In this document: piece after piece, positions 22,972 to 34,469 of the stretch
Numbering within the stretch: the first letter of the stretch is position 1
Layout of the letters: each line of letters begins with the position of its first letter
Source: Bathynomus jamesi
Lineage: Eukaryota > Arthropoda > Malacostraca > Isopoda > Cirolanidae
Direction: 5' to 3'
NCBI GenBank assembly: GCA_023014485.1
Contig: JAJOZX010000482.1
Coordinates: 1,088,501-1,152,500 of the forward strand
Length of the DNA stretch: 64,000 nucleotides
Translations under genes and position numbers: made by a program
Notes under the pieces: generated by a model
Told to the model about the DNA's origin: nothing
The model's input: only the letters and a program-made list of their open reading frames with translations
Databases searched by the model: none

Positions 22972-25788
22972 GCTCCATTTCCTATTCTTTGAAAGAGGCA
23001 ATTCTTACTAATTTAGCTAATGGTTTGTCTTTGAAGGCGCTAGTGGATCCAGGTAGTACCGAAAATTTTATTGATATAAATATTGTAAAAGAAAGCAAAT
23101 GGAAGGTATATCCTTGTAAAAGTCATGTGTCAATGGCTAATACTTCTCATGTAACTAAAGTTGATGGGTTTTGTTGTGTAGATTTGACATTCAAGGATCG
23201 TACCCATAAAAATGTTAAGTTATCACTTCTGCCTAATCTATGTACTAATGTTATTCTTGGCCATGATTTTTTGTCTAGACATGAATCAGTTGAGATACCT
23301 TTTGGGGGAAGAGAACCTTCCTTAACTGTGTGTAATCTTGCAGCAGCCGAGGTGGAACCTCCGTCTTTATTTAATAATTTAAGTCCTGAATGCAAACCCA
23401 TTGCTATTAAGTCATGCCGATATTGTCAGGCAGATATGAGTTTTATTTCGTCCGAAGTAGATCGCCGCCTTAAGGAAGGCATTATCGAACCTAGTCGAAG
23501 TCCTTGGCGGACACAAGTTTTAGTGGTAGCCAATGAATCTCATAAAAAATGCCTAGTTATCGATTATTCTCAAACAGTAAATAGATACACGCAGTTGGAC
23601 GCTTATCCTCTGCCTAATATAAATGAAATGGTGGGCGAAATTGCACAGTATAGTATCTTTAGTACAATAGATCTTAAGAGTGCCTATCATTTGATCCCTA
23701 TCAAGGAGGAGGATAAGCCATACACTGCTTTCGAAGCCTGTGGCCAGCTGTTTCATTTCAATAGAATCCCGTTTGGTGTAACAAACGGCGTAGCCTGTTT
23801 TCAGAGAGTAATCGATGACATAATTCGTAAAGAGGGTTTAAAGGATACCTTCATTTATGTGGACGATATCACTATATGTGGACACGATCAGAAGGAGCAT
23901 GATGATAATTTGACAAAATTTTTAAATGTAAAAAAGTATAATCTTCAAATTAACAAAAATAAGAGTTCTACATCTAAGTGATCTATAGATTTACTAGGTT
24001 ATAGAATAAGTAATGGTTCTTTAAAGCCTGATCCTGAGAGGTTAAAACCACTGCTCGAAATGCCTTCTCCTAATAATGCTAAAGACATGCGCCGAGTAAT
24101 GGATATGTTTGCCTACTATTCTAAATGGATCGGAAAATTTTCCGAGAAAGTACGACCTTTGGTTGAAAATAAAACATACCCTCTCCCTCTTAACGTAATT
24201 AATGCTTTCCAAAATCTTAAACGTGATATTGCTAATTCTGTTGTTGTTGCCATTGATGATAATATTCCTTTTGTAGTAGAGACTGATGCGTCTGATTACG
24301 CAATAGCTGCTGAACTTTGTCAAGCTGGACGTTCAGTCGCCTTTTTCGCCCGTACTCTGTCGCCCTCTGAAAGGAATCATTCCTCTAAAGAAAAAGAAGC
24401 ATACGCTATTGTTGAGTCTATCCGAAAATGGCGGCATTATCTGCTTGGTAAACACTTTAAACTAGTAACGGACCAAAGGTCAGTAGCGTTTATGTTTGAC
24501 ACTAAACATAAAGGAAAAGTTAAGAACGAGAAAATCATGAGATGGAGACTTGAATTATCAAGTTTCAGTTATGACATTGTATATCGACCCGGAAGAAAAA
24601 ATATAGCTCTAGATACGCTTTCTCGCGCATTTATAGCATCTATTAATAAACATCATTTAGAAGAGTTACACATTGCCTTGTGCCATCCCGGAGTAACTAG
24701 AATGTGTCACTTTGTTAGAAGCCGAAACCTCCCATATTCAATTGAAGATGGAAAAACCGTTATTTCAAAATGCACTGTATGCGCCCAGTGTAAACCGAAG
24801 TATTTAAATAGTAATCAAGGGCAGTTAATAAAAGCTACACAACCTTTCGAAAGATTAAATATTGACTTTAAAGGTCCTTTGCCTACCATTTCCCGTAATC
24901 GTTATCTGCTAACGATAGTAGATGAATTTTCGAGGTTTCCTTTCGCGTTTTCATGTGCGGACACTTCCGCTGAAACTGTAATTGATTGTCATAGTCAACT
25001 TTTTGCTATCTTTGGTGCACCCGCGTATGTGCACTCCGATAGAGGTTCCTCCTTTATGTCGTATACACTTAAACAGTTTTTGAACTCACGCGGAGTGGCC
25101 ACTAGTAGAACGACCCCATATAACCCCAGGGAAATGGTTTAGTTGAGAGATATAACGGAATTATATGGAAAGGAGTAAATTTAGCTTTGGCTTCAAGAAA
25201 ACTCCCTGTTGGCTGTTGGGAAACGGTTTTGCCCAATGTATTACATAGCATACGATCTCTTTTATGTACTTCTACAAACTGCACCCCTCATGAGAGATTA
25301 TTTAATTACCAGCGACGATCTACAAATGGCCATTCCATACCTACGTGGCCTACCGGTCCGGGTAAAGTATTATTGAAAAATATACACGTCAGTCTAAATA
25401 TGAGCCTCCAGTTGAAGAAGTAGAACTCATTGAGGCTAATCCTGAATATGCTCATGTTCGTCTCCCGGGAGGCCGAGAGACTACTGTCTCGCTTAAGCAC
25501 CTCGCCCCTGTTGGGGAATCTGAAACTCGAGAATACGAAAATACTAACGAAGGTGATGGTGTGTTAAACAACCATCCCCCATCACCTACCATCCTGCCCT
25601 CAAATCCGTCACCCACCATTGCTCCCTCCAATTCCTCACCGGTCAACGCTCCTCAGACTTCAGTAGATGATGATAATCAAAATACAGAGTTTCCTATGAC
25701 TGAGGTACGGCGATCAGGGCGTACTCGGTGTCCGCCTACTGTAGTTATTTTGAGGACTATATTGTTCAATCTAAGTAGGAGGGAAAAA
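22972..25788 (+). pseudogene. Gypsy pol: protease, RT, RNase H, integrase
   Basis: Pol resumes directly after the hAT. The protease has LVDPGSTENFID (aspartic active site). RT has the box FIYVDDITICG near 23855. RNase H follows with FVVETDASDYAIAAEL and the tether motif. Integrase shows an HHCC finger (HHLEELHIALCHPG...CTVCAQC) and all three acidic positions (LNIDFKGP, VHSDRGSSF and VERYNG). Only one in-frame stop (23979-23981) and frameshifts near 25130 and 25400 are seen, so decay is limited. The C-terminal tail runs to the purine tract before the 3' LTR and is rich in Pro, Ser and Asn. Confidence 0.92.
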
Positions 25789-26156
25789 TGTAATATTATT
25801 TTGCAGGTTTATGATGACTTTATTAGAATGTTATACCTTAGTAAAATCATTTGTGTTTATATTCAATTCGATTAAACTGATGAATCTGATGACGTCTGAG
25901 TTAAACTGATGAGATGTAAGATATTTTATTATATGAAGGTAATGATATTTTCTTTGATGTAATTAATCCTAATCTGTAGTATAAACAATTCATATAAATG
26001 CCCTATGTTTACTATATCTATATTATTATTATAACCTGCGTCATTGAGTACATATATATTTTGTGTACCATAACTATATTATTGTTATTTATATTAACAG
26101 GAATGTTGTTCAATTAAGTTGATTAAAGCCTAAGAAAAGGAGAGCGTTTCATTTCA
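25789..26156 (+). repeat. 3' LTR of the Gypsy element
   Basis: 368 bp, TG...CA type, matching the 5' LTR. The extra block near 25918-25937 is absent from the 5' copy. Followed by target duplication caaag. Confidence 0.95.
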
Positions 26157-26419
26157 CAAAGAACTATAGACCAGTGTCATTGACGTTCCACCTCACCAAT
26201 GTATTTGAAAGAATAGTTAGAGAGAAAATTTATGATTTCTTGGAGACACTGGAAAGATTCAACGAAAATCACCACGGATTCCGATCAGGTAGATCATGCC
26301 TATCACAACTAATAGAACACTACAACAATATCCTAGATGCACTGGAAGGCAATGACAACTACGATATCATATACACAGATTTTGCTAAAGCTTTCGACAA
26401 ATGTGATCACGGTATAATA
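26157..26419 (+). pseudogene. LINE reverse transcriptase, middle block
   Basis: The frame starts with NYRPVSLT directly after the Gypsy target duplication, runs through NENHHGFRSGRSCLSQL and YTDFAKAFDKCDHGII, and stops at the hAT insertion. It contains the first catalytic Asp of the RT (YTDFAKAFD). The residues that follow are at 27691. Confidence 0.9.
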
Positions 26420-26629
26420 CAGGCCTAGATCAAAGGGGGTGGGGCACAGTGGGCATTTGCCCTGGGCCCCCGACGAAAATATAAACATATCGGTGGAAGA
26501 TAGATATCAGTGGTACAGAGGCATGCAAGAAGTAAATAGACACCTTTAATTTTATGGTAAAATGTATGCATCCAATTTTTTTGCCATTATTATGACTAAT
26601 ATTCGTTTCCTACATTTCTATCCTTCATT

Positions 26630-26940
26630 GAAGAAGGACTTATGCCAATATTCTCAAGTGGTCAAATTGAAAAAGACAGCTGCCTGTTCATGGAAGATGG
26701 AGCCCCATGCCACACTGCAAAAAAGACGAAAGAATGGGAGGAGCGAAATGGTATCAAACGACTTCCTTGGCCGAGTCAGTCCCCTGACATGAACCCCATA
26801 GAACACGTGTGGGCAATACTAGACAAGACTTTACGTAAAAAGCCCAAAAAACCAGCAACACGATCAGAATTGTTGAATCTTTTACGCCAAATTGTTACAG
26901 CAAAGTCTGGGCTGTCTATTTACTTCTTACATGACTGTAT
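26630..26940 (+). pseudogene. Tc1 transposase C-terminal fragment (DD34E)
   Basis: The frame reads LFMEDGAPCHTAKK, RLPWPSQSPDMNPIEHVWAIL and LDKTLRKK. I count 34 residues between the Asp of MEDGAP and the Glu of NPIEHVW, the classic Tc1 DD34E spacing. The N-terminal half and first catalytic Asp are missing and no TIRs of its own were found, so it may have been captured or been a nested, later eroded copy. Confidence 0.85.
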
Positions 26941-27299
26941 ATTGGTGAATCTTTTGGATGAGCAGTGTTGCCAGATTGCCTTTTTTCAAGTTATTTGTAG
27001 CTTTTTATGGCCAATAGCTTCAAAATTTGGGCAATGGCTTATGACTTATTTTTTAGCTTATTTTTTACAAAAAAACTCAGGGTTAAGATTTGAAAATATT
27101 TTTATCAAACTTTATATTACAAATCGTGGATTTCAATCAAGTTCAATCTCTTAAGATTTTTGTCGTAATTTTGCAGAGTTTCAGTTATAATAATTCGCAA
27201 CGTTTGATGAATTATCACTGATAGTTGTGGTAACATTGTTCAATTACTATTCATTCATTTTTTAAATGTCAAATAAGTTAATATTTTTTAATAATTTAA

Positions 27300-27475
27300 T
27301 TAATATATATTTAATAATTATATTTAATTAATATATATTTAATAATTATATTTAATTAATATATATTTAATAATTATATTTAATTAATATATATTTAATA
27401 ATTATATTTAATTAATATATATTTAATAATTATATTTAATTAATATATATTTAATAATTATATTAATATATATAT
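27300..27475. repeat. 28-bp AT-rich minisatellite
   Basis: About six head-to-tail copies of a 28-bp unit made of TTTAATAATTATAT plus TTAATTAATATATA. It lies inside the hAT element. Confidence 0.9.
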
Positions 27476-27690
27476 TAATAATAGGTTTACGGGTGAGTGT
27501 TCGTTTAGCAAATGATGTTAATATGATGAAATATGACTATAGTCTGCCAATAAAACTTTTCATTTTCATTTCATTTTCAATAAATGATGTTCTGATTTGT
27601 CTGTTTTTTATTAGGGCCCCTTTACGCAATGTGCCATGGGCCCCCTTACGTAATGTGCCCCGGGCCCCCAGAACCCATGATCCGGCCCTG

Positions 27691-28862
27691 GTATAATAGC
27701 ACATAAAATGAAATATATGGGAATAACAGGCAAAGTGAGAAAATGGATCTACAACTTCCTCAAAGAACGTCTACAGGTCGTCAAAATTCAAGATATATCA
27801 TCAGAATCGGAAGTACGCAGCTCAGTACCACAAGGGACAGTACTGGCCCCACTCCTGTTCATTATCATGCTAACAGACATAGACAGCGGAGTAAACAGCA
27901 ACAGTATTGTAATATCCTTTGCAGACGATACAAAGATCAGCAGAAAAATCAGCGATGTAAATGAAGTGGAGGCCTTGCAGAGGGACACGAACAAAATATA
28001 TACATGGTCAGAAGAAAACAACATGACATTTAACACCGAGAAATTTCAGCTCTTGAGATATGATAGAGAAAACGGAACTTAAACAGACTGCATATTATGC
28101 TCCAGATAGAGAGGAAATTCAAAGCACGAAAGCGATCGATCTGGGGGTAATAATGACCGATGATGCGAAATTTGAAACACAAAATCAGATAGCGATAAAT
28201 AAAGCAAAAAGAGTCGCGGGACAGGTACTAAGAACGTTCAAAAGAAGGGACAAGACAGTAATGATTCCCCTGCTAAAAACACTGATTATACCAAAACTTG
28301 AATACTGCTCAGTTTTGACGTCCCCATATAAAAATGAAGGAACTAATAAACTAGAAGAAACACAGAGACATTTCACAGCCAAGATTGATGGCTGCAAAGA
28401 ACTCAACTACTGGGAAAGAATATGTAAACTAAATCTGTACTCCCTGGAAAGAAGAAGAGAGAGGTACACCATAATCTACATATGGAAAATGATCGAAAAA
28501 CTAGTACTAAACCTAAAACTAAACAAAATTACCATTCAAACAACACTGGAAATAGGAAAGGAAGAATGTGTAGTGTTCCCAAATTAAAGGCCCGACAAGG
28601 GACCTCCTCAACACTGAAGGAAAATAGCTTGGTTGTCAAGGGGGCCAAGACTTCTTAACCAGCTTCCAAAGGACCTCAGAAACGTTACAGGGGTCAAAGT
28701 TGAAGTCTTCAAAAGAAGACTAGATGCCTGGCTCAGGACGGTAGCAAATGAGTTGGGTGTACCTGGCTATGTACGGTGGAGAGAGCAAGAAAGCAACTCG
28801 CTCCTCCACCAAGCCAGACCTAGAGGTGGGGCCACCAGCTTGACCTTCGTGTGAAGAGAGAC
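27691..28862 (+). pseudogene. LINE reverse transcriptase, C-terminal block
   Basis: The frame resumes with KMKYMGITGKVRKWIYNFL, then SSVPQGTVLAPLLF, then ISFADDTKISRK (catalytic FADD). A frameshift near 28060 leads to the thumb region (NKAKRVAGQVLRTF, LEYCSVLTSPY). A further break near 28590 leads to the terminal LLNQLPKDLRNVTGVKVEVFKRRLD, and the end is at about 28856. The closing motif ESNSLLHQARP also occurs as an isolated LINE tail near 47705. Confidence 0.9.
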
Positions 28863-28924
28863 CAACGCACGGAACAACAACGAGGTTAACGAGTTAGCCA
28901 GTTCAAACCAAGTTTTAATTCTCT

Positions 28925-30360
28925 AATATATTTCCCATACCCCATCCTTCATAGAATAGCTACTCCACCAGGTGGGTGGCCTGCAAGGAGACCATCTTGT
29001 TTATCTCTGGTGCCTCCCTTATCCCATGAAAGTTACTGGACAGGCTATTCAGGTCCTTTAAGTCCTGTTTCCATAGCCATGTTTCCTGCAGACAGAGAAT
29101 ATCAGCATCCTCTAACAGCTTATCAATTATGATCCGCCTGTGTTTACTGTTATTGCCTAAGCTCAGGCCTCTACTGTTATAAGAGATTATCTTGAATGTT
29201 GCAATTAGGAAGATGCAGGAGTTCTGCCAGCCATCTCTACATGTTGAATGCCATTTATACCAGGCACAGCAGCTATAGCATTAGACCCAGCTGGATTTTC
29301 CTCCAGTACGACGCATGCATGATGTCTCCATAATTACCCTCTCCAGCATTTGCGAGAGGAGCTGCAGGTGTTTTTCTTCCCTTCTTCTCATAGAACTACC
29401 GTACATATACCCGTTTCGGCCATACTGCTGGATCCATAAATACCCCTGGATCATCACAGACTGCTGTAACTTGAAAGGAACTGTACGTAGTCCACCTGGA
29501 GTCAATTTTCCTACATGTAACTTGAAGGTTCACTTTATCTTCCACAAATGCCTGCAGCTCCTCGGCCGTAAGATCAGGTCGACATCTCGCGACGAAAATG
29601 TTTGTAGTCTTCGTTGGTATAGCCATCACACGATCTGTTTTGGCAGCCCCTATGATACTCCGCCGTTCCTTGCCAGCCTTTGCCATAGGCTGACTCCCTC
29701 TAGCCGGTGCATGAGTGGGACTAGACCCCCTTGAGGAACCACCACCATTAGTTACCGTAGTGGTTGCAGTTCTCGGGGGGTCGCTCGTTTCCGCCCCCTC
29801 CTTACCACCATTGTCCAAGATGCCTCCTCATCATGACCCACGACTGCATTCCCAGCATCCCGATTCATCACGGCCAATTGGGGGGTACCTTGTGTGCAGA
29901 GGTGTAGTCGAGATAACGCGGTATAACGGCATTATACTTCCTAAAATTCCTACTGTAGTAGCCATAGCTGAATGCTGAGCACCTACGGACTTTTATCCAC
30001 TATATGTAACTGTAGTATCAACTATATCACTATGAAACTGCATTATACCGTATACATACGACTGATACGAGTATCTATATGTGTGTGTTTTATTCAAATT
30101 AAAAGTAACTAGAGCATGTACTGTATTCGTGGTTTTATTTACTAAAGATATATTTTTTATTTTCGAATTAACTTTTACTATTTTTATACAGTAATTGTTC
30201 TATGAAACGCTCTGTTAAAGTTTTGCCTGTAGAGTTACCCTTCCTAAAATTTTAGGACTACACCACTGCCTGTGTGAGATGGTATTGAGCTGGCGATGTA
30301 GCAGTGTTCGCATTCAAAGATTCAGGATGAGACTGAGAGGCAGAGGGCTCTGCACTCATG
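28925..30360 (-). mobile_element. 5' end of another LINE (ORF1 and endonuclease start)
   Basis: Minus strand. An ORF1 begins near 30358 (MSAEPSASQSHPE), is cut by a hAT MITE, and continues through 29818-29400 (TTNIFVARCRPDLTAEELQAF, CDDPGVFMDPAVWPKRVYVR), which looks like an RRM-type RNA-binding fold. The endonuclease start follows (KIISYNSRGLSLGNN, ADILCLQETWLWKQ) and stops at about 28925. Frameshifts are present near 29400 and 29830. The RT is missing, an unusual 3' truncation for a LINE, which may reflect later deletion. Confidence 0.75.
29897..30268. mobile_element. hAT MITE in LINE ORF1
   Basis: The 372-bp element has TIRs CAGAGGTGTAGTC and GACTACACCACTG (inverted, one mismatch). Flanks cttgtgtg and cctgtgtg match at 7 of 8 positions. 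AT-rich interior, no coding frame. Confidence 0.88.
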
Positions 30361-31556
30361 GATCCAGAATGAGGTTGAGAGGCAGAGGGCTAATTACACA
30401 AATTAGTTTATGAGATATGGAACATTTTCCCATGGTTACCTAACCCTTTATCAAATATCTCCTTATTTAAAATCGATATTAAGGAAAGAGCTTATATTTC
30501 TTTCGTTACTCTTCATTATGATGATTTTGAGAAAGTTTGAACCGAATCGAATTTTTGTCGAAAAGTGAATTTTTGTCGAAAATTTTCAATTTTTAGTGAA
30601 ATACCAAATATTATTTATGGATTGTCTTCAAATTTTGCACAGATGTTGGAATTAATTGAAAGGTCCTAACTGTAAAAATTTTTGTAATTACTATACGAAA
30701 TTATAAGTGAAATACAGGAATGGAAGCTTTATTGATAAAAAGTAGCTAAACACACTTTGAGTACCTTTTTAGAAATAAGAAAGCAATGATGACAGCAATA
30801 GTGAAGAAGCAATGTTTGTATGGTAAGTTAATATAAGTAATGACAAGCGTTAATATTTGCCGACCCGAGCTACTTCATATCATAGCAGCATATTATTTGC
30901 ATACATTTTTAATTAAGAGAAATTCCTTTTAGTGTTTAAGTTTTTCAGCTGCACTCCTCTCACTTTGGGTTCACTTAAAGATGTTTGAGAAACTTGTGAA
31001 AAAAATAAGCCTGACTAATAAGATGCCCATTATAGGCCATATCATACTCTGGGTTCAGGGTTGAAATTTTGGAAAAACAAAGTGGCTAATATGTATTCCT
31101 ATGTAAAAATTAATTCTAAGATGGGTTTATTATTTGCAACTTTTCCGAAAAATCTCATTTTCATGGTCAAAATCGCGATTTTCTGATTTGAAGGCTGCCT
31201 AACGCAGCCTCAGGGCACCCAAACCAAAGCGCGCAGCTGTTCTGCATATGATTTAGTCTGAAAGCTGCTTTTCTGACTTCATCCTTGCTTTCTTACGTAT
31301 TTCAACACCTCTGGGTGCTGAAAAAATGCTTAGATTTCACGTAAAACTTAAGAATTTTAAATTTTTCTTCAAAGAATAGGCGCGGCTCACCAGCTCTACT
31401 CTGATCGAGTAGCGGGAGACTTGCCACCTCTACGTGTAGGTTTACACGCCTGTTCTTCCTGGATCCCTGAAAAGCGTGGCTTCATAAGATCTTATATTAT
31501 GATCTTATGAGGACTTTCAGCTCTTATGAGCATTAACGATGGCTTCAGCCTCTTCA

Positions 31557-33374
31557 TCAGCCACTCGAACCTGAAAAGCTCTTAAGTATGCCCTGCTTCG
31601 ATCTGAACACTGGGAGCATTTCTCGATGGTCTATCCTGGCTCTCACCCACCTATCTCTCCTCTCGTGACCGTACACAGCTTGGGAAGCAGTTGAGACTTC
31701 CTGCACAGCAGTATGAACAGAGAAAGCGTCCACTTTGAGTGGAGTTTTCCTGAGATCCTCGAGCTCAGTCAAGGTAATCTTGCAGGTGAAAATAGGCTCG
31801 TAAATATTCTCTGATTCCCAGTTGATGAGATCCTCAGGTGAAGTGGCTTGCAGATTGACTTTGGGATTTTTATGGGGCCTCACTGTCGTATCACCAAAGT
31901 CTCTTCCTTCTCTGATCTTCTCTATCTGGCTCACAGCAAAAGCTCTCTGATGCTCATCCTCACTGCACAGGAATGAAGCCAGGATGTTCTCAGGATGTGC
32001 GTGGTAAGCTCCTCTTATCACTGCAGCAGAGATGATGTTCCTGACCTCGGTAGTCTGGTTCCTCAGCAGCCTCAGGCTTGAAAAAACGTGTGCAGGACCA
32101 AATTTGAGGTGGTGCTTCACTTTGATGTCGTAGTACATTTTGAAGTAGAAGTTAAGGCAGAACTTCACGAGGACCTCGAGCCTCCTCAACACCTCCCCCT
32201 TCAGTCCGTGCTCCCTCATCCACAACAGTAAGATGGCCTGTGCAGTAGTGAGCCACCTGGATTGGTTCAGAGATCCGCACTTGAGACCAGCCAACTGTGG
32301 ACTGAGACTTCCAGACTTGATGGCTTTGATCAGAAGACAGCAGTTGTGCTGGTCCTTGGAGAGAGATTTGACTATCTCTACTGGCAGCTCTATGATATCT
32401 TCAGTTCCTTCCACTGGTTTGAAGTTGAAGTTGACCTCAAGTTCATTCACTTTCTCAAGAAGTTTTCCAATAGGCCCACTGAAGCCTGACCGGGGAGTTA
32501 CAGGGCCGTCCAGCTTGATGATTAAGTGCCTCAGGGGGAGCTCGTTCACATGGAGCTGACAGATCATCCAGTGGTAATTGCGACCCAGCATCTTCTCCAA
32601 TAGGGCTATGGCACCTCCAGACCACCCCGTGTTGGTAGAGTCTCCTCCAATCATTACAAGGCTCTCGTCAGCTCCGTGATCCAGAAGCCACTCATGCAGG
32701 CCCTGAGTGATCTTATGAGCAGGCTTTTCTCCTTCCTCAGGTTCCTCGGGAGTGAAATGGAAGAGGTGCTTTCCTTGAGGCTCCCACGTGATAGTGTAAT
32801 GCTCCTCGATCACTTTGCCAGGATGAAATCTCCCTGTCACTTCGTCATATTTCAATACCTTTGTGTTCCTATCCTGCTTGCCATCAAAGAATATCCCAGA
32901 GATCTTCTCCTCCTCTGACCTCTGCATGAGAGCTTCAACTGATGAGGCCTTCCAGACTTTCATGCCATCTATGGTCAAGTAAGCATTGTCTTTGGAAAGA
33001 TGACCGGCCTTGATGAGGTCATTCAGGAAGCCAGTGGCAACTGCAGCTGCCGGAACATTTACCACCCTGTACCTCAAAGCTGCTGAAGCTGTCCCTTGGA
33101 TCGTCATGTAGTTTCGTGTAGCAGAAGTTGGAGTTTCGGCAGGTACTTCAGCGGGAACGTCCATAGGAGCTTCAGTAGCCTCAGCATTGCCAGAGGCTTC
33201 TTTTGCAGCTTCTTCCAAGTTTGGCTCTTCGTCCTCCTCAAAGTCTTTCATGAGAAGCTCCTCATTAGTAGCCTCCTCTTCCTTCTTCCTCTTCACAGCA
33301 GAAGCTTCTTCAGCCTCCTTCCTCTTCGCTGCTTTGATCTGTCTCCTGCTGTCTTCGAAGTCTACAGAAGACAT
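31557..33374 (-). CDS. transposase-like protein, 605 aa
   Basis: A long uninterrupted frame with a real ATG (33374). Residues 1-85 are charged and low-complexity (Lys/Glu then Pro/Ala-rich). The core has FFDGKQDRNTKVL (D164), MIGGDSTNTGWSGG (D245), CQLHVNELPLRHL (C272 and H275), NQSRWLTTA, and near the end YGHERRDRW (E571). The order, an acidic residue, a second acidic residue about 80 residues on, a CxxH pair about 28 further, and a late Glu, resembles the hAT-like DDE core; this is inference. I recognise the family as widespread in arthropods but cannot assign a named superfamily. The protein is homologous to the 651-aa frame at 42305-44260. Its coding region appears to extend upstream in broken form. 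Confidence 0.7.
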   Translation of the reverse strand: MSSVDFEDSRRQIKAAKRKEAEEASAVKRKKEEEATNEELLMKDFEEDEEPNLEEAAKEASGNAEATEAPMDVPAEVPAETPTSATRNYMTIQGTASAALRYRVVNVPAAAVATGFLNDLIKAGHLSKDNAYLTIDGMKVWKASSVEALMQRSEEEKISGIFFDGKQDRNTKVLKYDEVTGRFHPGKVIEEHYTITWEPQGKHLFHFTPEEPEEGEKPAHKITQGLHEWLLDHGADESLVMIGGDSTNTGWSGGAIALLEKMLGRNYHWMICQLHVNELPLRHLIIKLDGPVTPRSGFSGPIGKLLEKVNELEVNFNFKPVEGTEDIIELPVEIVKSLSKDQHNCCLLIKAIKSGSLSPQLAGLKCGSLNQSRWLTTAQAILLLWMREHGLKGEVLRRLEVLVKFCLNFYFKMYYDIKVKHHLKFGPAHVFSSLRLLRNQTTEVRNIISAAVIRGAYHAHPENILASFLCSEDEHQRAFAVSQIEKIREGRDFGDTTVRPHKNPKVNLQATSPEDLINWESENIYEPIFTCKITLTELEDLRKTPLKVDAFSVHTAVQEVSTASQAVYGHERRDRWVRARIDHREMLPVFRSKQGILKSFSGSSG

Positions 33375-33982
33375 CTAGCTTCCTAAAGTTTCGGAAGTCT
33401 TCACTCTCTGGTAGTACTGTACAGCCACTGAAGGTCCAGTTTAGGAATCTTCACCTCCAAAGGACAGTTACAGTTCACATGGGCCTTGAGGGAGCATCTT
33501 GAGCATCCACTCCCCTCTGAGCCGCACAAGAAGATCTGATGCTTGCAAACGCAGACTTCACAGAGTTTATCCAGATCATCCATCCTCTTCTCCTGGGTAG
33601 CAGACTTAACTCTCCCGTTCACAACGTCTGTCATCTCCTTCCATTTCAACAAGATCTTATATGAGAGCGATTTTTCCGTGATTGTCACAGGCGGGGAGAA
33701 CTTTACATTCGACCTCCTCCACCGAGTCATCACGAGTGAAGCCAGCTCGTCAGTCATCTCTCGGATAGGGTATTTAGACCTTTGGATGTCATGAATGAGG
33801 AACTTTTCCTCCTGCAGACGAATCCCTCTGAAGAACGGCTCTCCAAGTCGGCACCTCGCTGGGAATGAACTCCTTCACCGGGCCCACAACATCAGAGAGC
33901 TTTGAACCTGACATTTTCCTGGTTTTGGAGGCAGATTCGGCCATCACGTCTAGTCGGTGCTTATTCTCGCTCTTGTCCAATC
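33375..33982 (-). pseudogene. N-terminal part of the 605-aa protein, frame-broken
   Basis: Upstream of the ATG at 33374 the frame continues in pieces. MSGSKLSDVVGPVKEFIPSE (from about 33911) is followed after a shift near 33830 by IRLQEEKFLIHDIQRSKYPI and on. A Cys-rich stretch follows (CEVCVCKHQIFLC, CSRCSLKAHVNCNC) and then VKIPKLDLQWLY. A shift and a stop near 33390-33415 precede the long frame. The parallel order in the 651-aa member supports one original protein of about 800 residues. A pyrimidine-poor but AG-ending acceptor (tttgttacag) at about 33983 suggests an upstream intron. Confidence 0.65.
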
Positions 33983-34378
33983 TGTAACAAATTCATATCA
34001 GTATGTTTAGTGTTCTTTCGACATAAATATAGACAAGGAATATAATTTTTGGTTATAATCAGGGTTGCCAACCGGCATTTTTAATTACCCAATTAACCTA
34101 AATTTGGTAATGAATATTTATTTTGGTAACAGAAAACTGAATTTGGCATTGCAAATTTAATTTAAAATTCGTAATAATGGTGTAGCATAAGCTTAACCCT
34201 TTGTCATTCAGTACCATTTAATTTTAGCGTAGGTTCATTTTTTTACTTGAAATATGCATAGGAGGTAGATGTAAGCATTTTTAGCAATCTTTTTTTTGTA
34301 AGAACATTTCTAAATGAAATAATTAATGTGTCCATTAGTCAACAAAGGTCTAATAAGGTAATTAGTGGGTGGTAGTTG

Positions 34379-34382
<4 letters not shown>

Positions 34383-34468
<86 letters not shown>
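34383..34468. repeat. (CT)n then (TA)n compound microsatellite
   Basis: About 44 bp of CT followed by about 42 bp of TA. The frames through it are artefacts. Confidence 0.97.

Positions 34469-34469
<1 letters not shown>

Larger units (their letters stand above)
26420..27690. mobile_element. hAT element carrying a Tc1 transposase fragment
   Basis: The termini CAGGCCTAGATCA and TGATCCGGCCCTG are inverted relatives. The exact 8-bp duplication gtataata flanks the element (26412-26419 and 27691-27698). Inside are GGGCCCC-type blocks near each end, a Tc1 transposase C-terminus (about 26630-26940) and a minisatellite (about 27300-27475). It does not encode its own hAT transposase, so it is non-autonomous. 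Confidence 0.92.

Noticed and set aside
27300..27475. CRISPR-like array
   Set aside because: Units are contiguous without distinct spacers, in an animal genome and inside a hAT element.
29315..29734. Plus-strand 139-residue frame
   Set aside because: It is the antisense shadow of the LINE ORF1 on the minus strand.
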